A stretch of DNA of 5,964 nucleotides from Micromonosporaceae bacterium (GTDB lineage Bacteria; Actinomycetota; Actinomycetes; Mycobacteriales; Micromonosporaceae). Both the position numbers and the translations under genes were made by a program. The notes below the pieces were generated by a model. It had not been told where the DNA came from and did not search any database. It saw only the letters and a program-made list of their open reading frames with translations. The DNA lies in assembly GCA_019690055.1 (NCBI GenBank), contig JADGGF010000290.1, positions 1 through 5,964 on the forward strand. The letters run 5' to 3'. This document shows positions 1 through 3,886 of this stretch, in pieces. Each line of letters starts with the position of its first letter. The first letter of the stretch is position 1.

Positions 1-1013
1 CCCCCGAACTGCGTCACCAGCCCCAGCCTCACCCCGGACAGGTCGCCCGTGGCGCCGAGCCGGGCCGCCGCGACCACGTCGGGCACCGGGGCCGGGATTG
101 AGGTGGAGTCGCGCGGGTCGTGGCCGGCGATGACCGCGTGCAGCAGGGCGGCGTCCTCGACCGTCCGGGCACACGGGCCGGGAGTATCCAAAGAGGACGA
201 GAAGGCGACCAGGCCGTACCGGGACGTCCCCCCGTAGGTGGGCTTCGCCCCCACGGTGCCCGTCACCGCCCCGGGCTGCCGGATCGAGCCGCCGGTGTCG
301 GTGCCGATCGCCAGCGGCGCCTCGTAGGCCACCAGCGCCGCGGCCGTGCCACCGCCGGAACCACCCGGGATCCGTGTCAGGTCCCAGGGGTTGTAGGTCG
401 GGCCGAACGCCGAGTACTCGGTGGACGATCCCATCGCGAACTCGTCGAGGTTGGTCTTGCCGAGCATGACCAGGCCGGCCTCGCGAAGCCGGGTCACCAC
501 AGTGGCGTCGTACGGGGGACGCCAGCCTTCGAGAATCTTCGACGCGCAGGTGGTCGGGATGCCCCGGGTCGTCAAGATGTCCTTCACCGCGACCGGCACG
601 CCGGCCAGGGGACCGAGCCGCTCCCCCCGGGCGCGGGCCGCGTCCACCGCCCGGGCCGCGGCCAGGGCACCCTCGGTATCGACGTAAAGAAACGCGTGAA
701 CCCGATCATCCACTGCGGCGATGCGGTCCAGGTGGGCCTGGGTCACCTCGACCGCGGAGACCTCGCCGGCGGCGATCAGCCGGCCCAGCTCGGCGGCCGG
801 CAGGCGGGTGAGGTCACCCGACGGAGCGGGCGCTGACCGTACGGCCTTCGCCGCCGCCTTGGCACCTGTCGCCTTGGCCCCCGTCGCCTTCGCGGGACTG
901 CCCGCGCCAGCCTTCTTCGCGGCGCCAGCCGCCTTTCCCGCGCCACTCGGGGCCGCGGCTGCGGAGGCCGCCTTGGCCGGCGTGGTCTTCTTCGCGGGAC
1001 GCTTGCCAGCCAC
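1..1013 (-). CDS. gatA: GatA, amidase subunit of the aspartyl/glutamyl-tRNA amidotransferase (3' end outside window)
   Basis: GatA is the glutaminase/amidase subunit of GatCAB. It releases ammonia from glutamine, and GatB uses it to convert Glu-tRNA(Gln) to Gln-tRNA(Gln) and/or Asp-tRNA(Asn) to Asn-tRNA(Asn) in the cytoplasm. About 337 residues are visible; the C-terminal part lies beyond base 1. The Ser-cisSer-Lys triad is readable: Lys144 (VAVKDI), Ser219 (PGGSGGG) and Ser243 (DTGGSIRQP). The spacings of 75 and 24 residues equal those of the Staphylococcus aureus enzyme (Lys79, Ser154, Ser178, from memory). The start is GTG at 1013, two bases after the gatC stop, with GGAGGT six bases upstream. 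Oddity: residues 1-66 are an Ala/Lys-rich tail (27 Ala, 11 Lys, no Asp/Glu) absent from ordinary GatA, whose fold begins here near residue 67 (DLTRLPAAEL). Identity is very sure; the function of the tail is unknown. Confidence 0.96.
   Translation of the reverse strand, partial: MAGKRPAKKTTPAKAASAAAAPSGAGKAAGAAKKAGAGSPAKATGAKATGAKAAAKAVRSAPAPSGDLTRLPAAELGRLIAAGEVSAVEVTQAHLDRIAAVDDRVHAFLYVDTEGALAAARAVDAARARGERLGPLAGVPVAVKDILTTRGIPTTCASKILEGWRPPYDATVVTRLREAGLVMLGKTNLDEFAMGSSTEYSAFGPTYNPWDLTRIPGGSGGGTAAALVAYEAPLAIGTDTGGSIRQPGAVTGTVGAKPTYGGTSRYGLVAFSSSLDTPGPCARTVEDAALLHAVIAGHDPRDSTSIPAPVPDVVAAARLGATGDLSGVRLGLVTQFG
856..900 (-). repeat. Three imperfect 15-bp tandem repeats inside the gatA N-terminal tail
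   Basis: On the plus strand the units start at 856 (gccttggcacctgtc), 871 (gccttggcccccgtc) and 886 (gccttcgcgggactg). The first two differ at only two positions; the third is more diverged. Read on the coding strand they keep frame and give the Ala-Thr-Gly-Ala-Lys type units around residues 38-53 of GatA. A unit length divisible by three and in-frame divergence are what slippage or unequal recombination in a coding low-complexity tract would produce. Confidence 0.75.
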
Positions 1014-1015
1014 GG

Positions 1016-1315
1016 TCAGACCTCCTCGTCCAGAATGCGCGGCACGCGGAACCGATGCTCCGCCGCGTCCGGGGCGCCGGCGAGCGCCTCCTCCCGGTCG
1101 AGGCCGGGTACCACGACGTCCTCGCGGAGCACGTTGGTGAGCGGCACCGAGTGCGAGGTCGGGGGGATGTCGGCGGCCGCCACCTCACCCACCCGGGCGA
1201 CGGCCTGCAGGATCACGTCCAGTTGCCCGGCGAACCGGTCGAGCTCTTCGTCCGTGACGGCGAGCCGGGCCAGCCGCGCCAAGTGCGCGACCTCCTCCCG
1301 CGTGATGGCGGCCAT
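1016..1315 (-). CDS. gatC: GatC, small subunit of the aspartyl/glutamyl-tRNA amidotransferase
   Basis: GatC is the structural subunit that wraps around the GatA-GatB interface and stabilises the amidotransferase. The 99-residue length is normal for the family. The sequence begins with the conserved two-helix region (ITREEVAHLARLARLAVTDEEL), followed by the amphipathic FAGQLDVILQAVARVGEV segment. It then has the extended linker with PLTNVLREDVV that runs across GatA, and ends with the conserved RFRVPRIL tail. The ATG at 1315 is preceded by GAAAGG seven bases upstream. It is the first gene of the visible gatC-gatA unit; gatB is not in the window. Stoichiometric expression with GatA is expected from the 2-bp gap and shared SD. 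Confidence 0.97.
   Translation of the reverse strand: MAAITREEVAHLARLARLAVTDEELDRFAGQLDVILQAVARVGEVAAADIPPTSHSVPLTNVLREDVVVPGLDREEALAGAPDAAEHRFRVPRILDEEV
1020..1025 (-). promoter_or_regulatory. Ribosome binding site of gatA, inside gatC
   Basis: The coding strand reads GGAGGT, six bases before the GTG start. It overlaps the last sense codons of gatC (GAG GAG GTC, then TGA). A start codon two bases after the upstream stop, with the SD buried in the upstream gene, indicates translational coupling. It also fixes the GTG at 1013 as the gatA start, and so places the Ala/Lys tail inside the protein. Confidence 0.88.
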
Positions 1316-1322
1316 CGAGTTG

Positions 1323-1328
1323 CCTTTC
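1323..1328 (-). promoter_or_regulatory. Ribosome binding site of gatC
   Basis: The coding strand reads GAAAGG, seven bases before the ATG at 1315. It is a weaker match to the anti-SD than the gatA site but is correctly placed. Confidence 0.6.
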
Positions 1329-1363
1329 GGTACCGAGTCGAAGACAGCAGGCGAACGACGCTC

Positions 1364-1392
1364 AGTCTATGGCCCGGCCCGCAGCCGACGAA
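1364..1392 (-). promoter_or_regulatory. Possible promoter for gatC-gatA
   Basis: On the coding strand a TAGACT hexamer (1369-1364) fits the actinobacterial TANNNT -10 pattern. It has TTCGTC (1392-1387), a poor match to TTGAC, 17 bases upstream. The implied transcript start near 1357 would give a leader of about 40 bases before gatC. The gap to the upstream gene is only 102 bp, so read-through from it is also possible. Short matches of this kind arise easily by chance. Confidence 0.3.
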
Positions 1393-1416
1393 CCCGAGTA
1401 TCAGGCGAGCCCGGGT
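1392..1416 (-). terminator. Weak hairpin directly after the GGDEF-EAL gene stop
   Basis: One base after the TGA stop, the transcript can pair ACCCGGG with CUCGGGU (seven pairs including one G-U) around an 11-base loop. No U-tract follows, so it is not a classical intrinsic terminator. Many actinobacterial 3' ends lack U-tracts, so a terminating or mRNA-stabilising role remains possible. It overlaps the -35 side of the possible gatC promoter. Confidence 0.3.
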
Positions 1417-1417
1417 C

Positions 1418-3604
1418 TCAGGCGGGCGCCTCGGGCGGACGGTACCGGCCGAGCCAGGCGACGAACGCATCGGCCGGCATGGGACGGGCGAAGTACCACC
1501 CCTGCCCCACCTCGCAGCCGGCGGTCAGCAGCATGCGGCGGGTCTCCTCGTCCTCGACGCCCTCGGCCACGACCCGGAGCCCCAACCGACGACCGAGGTC
1601 GATGATCGAGCCGACGATGGCGTTGTCGTCGGTGTCGGTCGTCATCCCCAGTACGAAAGACTTGTCAATCTTTACCTCGGCCAGCGGCAACCGGCGCAGG
1701 TGGGTCAGCGACGAGTAGCCCGTCCCGAAGTCGTCCAGCGACAGCGCCACGCCCAGCCGGTCGAGGCGGTGCAGCGTCAGCATCACCCGTCGGGAGTCGG
1801 CCATGAGGGCGCCCTCGGTGATCTCGATCTGCAGCTGGTTGGCCGGCACGCCCCGCTCGGCCAGCAGCTCGGACAGGTCGTCGACGAACTCGCCCCGATG
1901 CAGGTCACGCGCGCTGACGTTGACCGACACCCGCAGGTTCAGCCCGTCCGCCCGCCACTTGGCCAGCTGCGACACCGCCTCCTCGAGCACCCGCGCCGTC
2001 AACTTCCGCATGATCGCCGTGTGCTCGGCGATCCTGATGATCATCTCGGGGCTGACGAAGCCCCGCTCCGGGTGGCTCCAGCGCAGCAGCGACTCGGCGC
2101 CGCAGATGTGGCCGGTGGCCAGGTCGATCTGAGGCTGGTAGTGCAGCTGCAGGTCGTCGCTGCCCGAGTCGAGGGCGCGGCGCAGGTCCGCGAGCAGTTC
2201 GAGCCGCTCCGGTGAGTGTTGCTCCGCGTCGGGCGTGTAGAGCGCCCAGGTCGCGCTGTGGTCCTTCGCGTCGTACATGGCGACCTCGGCCCGGCGCAGC
2301 AGGGTGATGACGTCGGTGCCGTGGTCGGGGTAGATGGCGGCGCCGATCGCGGCGGTCACGTCGAGCGGCAGCCCGTCGAGCACGATCGGGTCGGCGAGCG
2401 CGTCCGCCACCCGGCCGGCGAGCACGCCCACCGCCTCGGAGTCGACTAGACGCGGCGCGAGCACGGCGAACTCGTCGCCGCCCAGCCGGGTCACCAGGCC
2501 GTCGCCGCCGATGGCCTCACGCAGCCGCGCCGCCACCGCGACCAGCAGCCGGTCACCGACCCCGTGGCCCAACGCCTCGTTGACCCGACGAAACTGGTCG
2601 ATATCCATGAGCAGCAGGGCCATGCGTCGTTCGTCCGGGCGGCCCCGGTGACGGCGCCGAAACTGACCGTACGTCCGCGCCTGGGCCTGCACGTGGGCGT
2701 AAAGGGCCTTGCGGTTGGGCAGGCCGGTCAGCTCGTCCGTGGTCGCCTTACGCGCCTCCTCCGTGGTGTACCGGGTGTGCTGGCCCACGATGAACAGCGG
2801 CACGAGCACGAGCAGCACGAGCAGCGGGTTCACGGCACCGGTCGCGACCACGAGCGACCCGAGCGCGAGGAGGCTGAGCGTGGCGCGGCCGTTCCGCCGC
2901 GCGATCCGGTTCAGTTCCGCGGCCCAGGCGGCGCCGAACATGAGCGCGGACGCCGTCGCGGCGACCAGGCCGTTCACGGCGGCCCAGACCACGCCGGCCA
3001 GGGCGATCGCGACGACCGTGGCGACATCGGGCCAGGTGGGGCCGGCGGCCCAGGCGTCACCCGCGAGCCGGGGAACGCCGGCCAGGGCGAGCGCGCCGCC
3101 GGCCACGGCGAGGCTGAGCGCGTACCGGGCCTGGTCGTAGACCAGGCGCCACACGGGGTCCCGCCGGCGCAGCGAGAACACCAGCACCGCGAGGGCCTGC
3201 ACCGGCACGGCCACGGCGATGCCCCACCCCAGCAGCAGCGCAAACGTGAACGCCACCGACGGAAACACCGTGGCGAAGCGTTGCCGGCCGGTGAACCAGC
3301 GGGTGTCGACGATGACCGCGAGGCCGGCGATGAGCCACAACGCCGGGTCCGCCGATCGGAGGACCGCGGGCAGGTCCCCGACCACCGGAGCCGTCACCAC
3401 GAGGGCGACCGCCACCCCCGCCAGGGTCCACACCACGATTCGCCCGATCCGGTCCTGCGGCGCCTCGCGTGGGAAATCCTCCAGCGCCCCCGGATCCGAC
3501 CTGTTCCGCTCGCCCCGTCCGGCCGGCCGGCGCCACTCGCCCCGTCCGCCCGCACCGGCGTCGGGGATGGCTCCAATCGACCGGTAGACCGTGCCGGCCT
3601 CCAT
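1418..3604 (-). CDS. Membrane GGDEF-EAL protein, predicted c-di-GMP cyclase/phosphodiesterase, RmdB-like
   Basis: The protein has 728 residues. Residues 1-53 are a polar, Arg/Gly-rich cytoplasmic segment. About eight hydrophobic helices lie between 55 and 275, with no named sensor domain I recognise. The GGDEF domain (about 285-458) has D334, N342, HGVGD and an intact GGDEF at 375-379. The inhibitory RxxD site is absent: the corresponding residues 366-369 are GGDG. The EAL domain (about 464-718) has the signature as ESL with the metal-binding Glu504. It also keeps N562, E594, DDFGTGYSSL (D624, D625), K645, E681 and Q701. All expected phosphodiesterase residues are present, so PDE activity is likely and cyclase activity is possible. 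Architecture and position between ligA and the gat genes match Streptomyces RmdB (SCO5495 in S. coelicolor, as I recall), a PDE affecting colony development. An Arg-rich insertion of about ten residues (near 310-327) lies between the LTGLPNR and DID motifs. The start is ATG with GGAGGT three bases upstream. Confidence 0.93.
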   Translation of the reverse strand: MEAGTVYRSIGAIPDAGAGGRGEWRRPAGRGERNRSDPGALEDFPREAPQDRIGRIVVWTLAGVAVALVVTAPVVGDLPAVLRSADPALWLIAGLAVIVDTRWFTGRQRFATVFPSVAFTFALLLGWGIAVAVPVQALAVLVFSLRRRDPVWRLVYDQARYALSLAVAGGALALAGVPRLAGDAWAAGPTWPDVATVVAIALAGVVWAAVNGLVAATASALMFGAAWAAELNRIARRNGRATLSLLALGSLVVATGAVNPLLVLLVLVPLFIVGQHTRYTTEEARKATTDELTGLPNRKALYAHVQAQARTYGQFRRRHRGRPDERRMALLLMDIDQFRRVNEALGHGVGDRLLVAVAARLREAIGGDGLVTRLGGDEFAVLAPRLVDSEAVGVLAGRVADALADPIVLDGLPLDVTAAIGAAIYPDHGTDVITLLRRAEVAMYDAKDHSATWALYTPDAEQHSPERLELLADLRRALDSGSDDLQLHYQPQIDLATGHICGAESLLRWSHPERGFVSPEMIIRIAEHTAIMRKLTARVLEEAVSQLAKWRADGLNLRVSVNVSARDLHRGEFVDDLSELLAERGVPANQLQIEITEGALMADSRRVMLTLHRLDRLGVALSLDDFGTGYSSLTHLRRLPLAEVKIDKSFVLGMTTDTDDNAIVGSIIDLGRRLGLRVVAEGVEDEETRRMLLTAGCEVGQGWYFARPMPADAFVAWLGRYRPPEAPA

Positions 3605-3607
3605 GAC

Positions 3608-3613
3608 ACCTCC
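3608..3613 (-). promoter_or_regulatory. Ribosome binding site of the GGDEF-EAL gene
   Basis: The coding strand reads GGAGGT followed by GTC and the ATG at 3604. The match is strong but the spacing is short (four bases from the GGAGG core). It lies two bases after a GC hairpin (3616-3632), which may limit ribosome access. Confidence 0.65.
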
Positions 3614-3615
3614 GC

Positions 3616-3632
3616 GGACCCCGACGGGGCCC
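3616..3632 (-). repeat. GC hairpin just upstream of the GGDEF-EAL ribosome binding site
   Basis: On the plus strand CCCC (3619-3622) pairs with GGGG (3626-3629) around a three-base loop. It is extended by GG (3616-3617) with CC (3631-3632) across one mismatch. In the transcript the stem ends about two bases before the Shine-Dalgarno sequence. The structure is short but entirely G-C; its role is unknown. Confidence 0.4.
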
Positions 3633-3774
3633 GTGACTACCAGGACCAGGATTCTGTGGGCGGACCCGGCGGACGCGCGAAGTCATCCGGCGCCCGCGTT
3701 GTGCGCGGCATCCGACACCCGCCAGCGCCCACCCCCCGCCTTTGCGCCACGCGGCTCAAGCTCAGCGGTGGGCA

Positions 3775-3794
3775 CGAACGCACCGTGGCGTTCG
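3775..3794. repeat. Perfect inverted repeat CGAACGC-6-GCGTTCG
   Basis: The arms CGAACGC (3775-3781) and GCGTTCG (3788-3794) are exact reverse complements around ACCGTG. Outer arms GGTG (3767-3770) and CACC (3797-3800) can add four pairs after a small internal loop. It could be an RNA hairpin in the leader of the GGDEF-EAL transcript or a dyad operator; the sequence alone does not decide. Confidence 0.5.
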
Positions 3795-3800
3795 ATCACC

Positions 3801-3819
3801 GACTCAACGAGTCGACTCA
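3801..3819. promoter_or_regulatory. Cluster of three GACTC/GAGTC half-sites, operator-like
   Basis: GACTC at 3801, GAGTC at 3809 and GACTC at 3814 form two overlapping dyads: GACTC-AAC-GAGTC (3801-3813) and the perfect palindrome GAGTCGACTC (3809-3818). They also form a 13-bp-spaced direct repeat, GACTCAACG/GACTCAGCG. The position, about 200 bp before the GGDEF-EAL start, suits a regulator binding site. No regulator can be named. Confidence 0.35.
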
Positions 3820-3843
3820 GCGGACGTAACGGATACGCCGGTT

Positions 3844-3882
3844 ATTTACGCTATACCGCGCCTTCCCGACATAGCGGTAAAT
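3844..3882 (-). terminator. Long imperfect inverted repeat just after ligA, possible ligA terminator
   Basis: On the plus strand ATTTACGCTAT (3844-3854) is the reverse complement of ATAGCGGTAAAT (3871-3882) apart from one extra base, with a 16-base spacer. It begins five bases past the ligA stop. As ligA RNA it makes an 11-pair stem with one bulged C. A competing fold pairs UACCGC with GCGGUA using parts of the arm and loop. No U-tract follows, so terminator function is inferred from position. The arms are AT-rich compared with the rest of the window. A DNA-binding dyad for the downstream gene is the alternative. Confidence 0.45.
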
Positions 3883-3886
3883 CGCG

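Larger units (their letters stand above)
3605..3886. other. 282-bp intergenic region between ligA and the GGDEF-EAL gene
   Basis: This is the only sizeable non-coding stretch. From the ligA side it holds an imperfect long inverted repeat in an AT-rich patch (3844-3882), a cluster of GACTC/GAGTC half-sites (3801-3819) and a perfect 7-bp stem hairpin (3775-3794). Further along are a tract that is G-rich on the transcribed-gene strand (3718-3740), a small CCGCG/CGCGG hairpin (3694-3708) and the hairpin before the ribosome binding site (3616-3632). It must contain the 3' end of the ligA transcript and probably the promoter of the GGDEF-EAL gene. I cannot pick out a convincing -10/-35 pair. I see no credible protein gene or structured RNA family in it. 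Confidence 0.7.

Noticed and set aside
340..375. GatA signature reads GGSGGGT where the common form is GGSSGGS, possible loss of an active-site Ser
   Set aside because: The cis-Ser used in catalysis is the first Ser (Ser219), which is present at the correct spacing. As I recall, Mycobacterium GatA also has GGSGGG, so this looks like a lineage norm.
120..836. Plus-strand open frame of 238 codons within gatA
   Set aside because: It is antisense to GatA, whose catalytic triad and spacing are clear; it has no SD and no family resemblance.
2080..2100. ESL in place of EAL as a sign of an inactive phosphodiesterase
   Set aside because: The middle residue of the signature is variable in active enzymes, and the metal-binding Glu plus all other catalytic residues are present.
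1055..2215. Plus-strand open frame of 386 codons across gatC and the GGDEF-EAL 3' end
   Set aside because: It crosses two well-supported genes and an intergenic gap, has low-complexity composition and no recognisable motif. It is a shadow frame.
3637..3711. 24-codon ATG frame on the minus strand upstream of the GGDEF-EAL gene (possible leader peptide)
   Set aside because: No clear Shine-Dalgarno at proper spacing, no run of regulatory codons, and an Arg/Pro/Gly-rich composition typical of random GC-rich sequence.
3718..3740. G-rich tract on the minus strand as a G-quadruplex
   Set aside because: It offers only two-base tiers for four strands, because the three-base runs are too few or fused. 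Such tracts are common at this GC content, so evidence is too weak.
2564..3829. Plus-strand open frame of 421 codons antisense to the GGDEF-EAL gene
   Set aside because: It is rich in His/Arg/Gly/Gln with no domain, no ribosome binding site and full overlap with a gene of clear homology. Long antisense frames are expected at this GC content.
3605..3886. Promoter of the GGDEF-EAL gene
   Set aside because: Several TANNNT or TTGA-like words occur, such as TAGCGT near 3850 and TTGAGT near 3805, but none pair at 16-19 bp spacing. I did not call a promoter.
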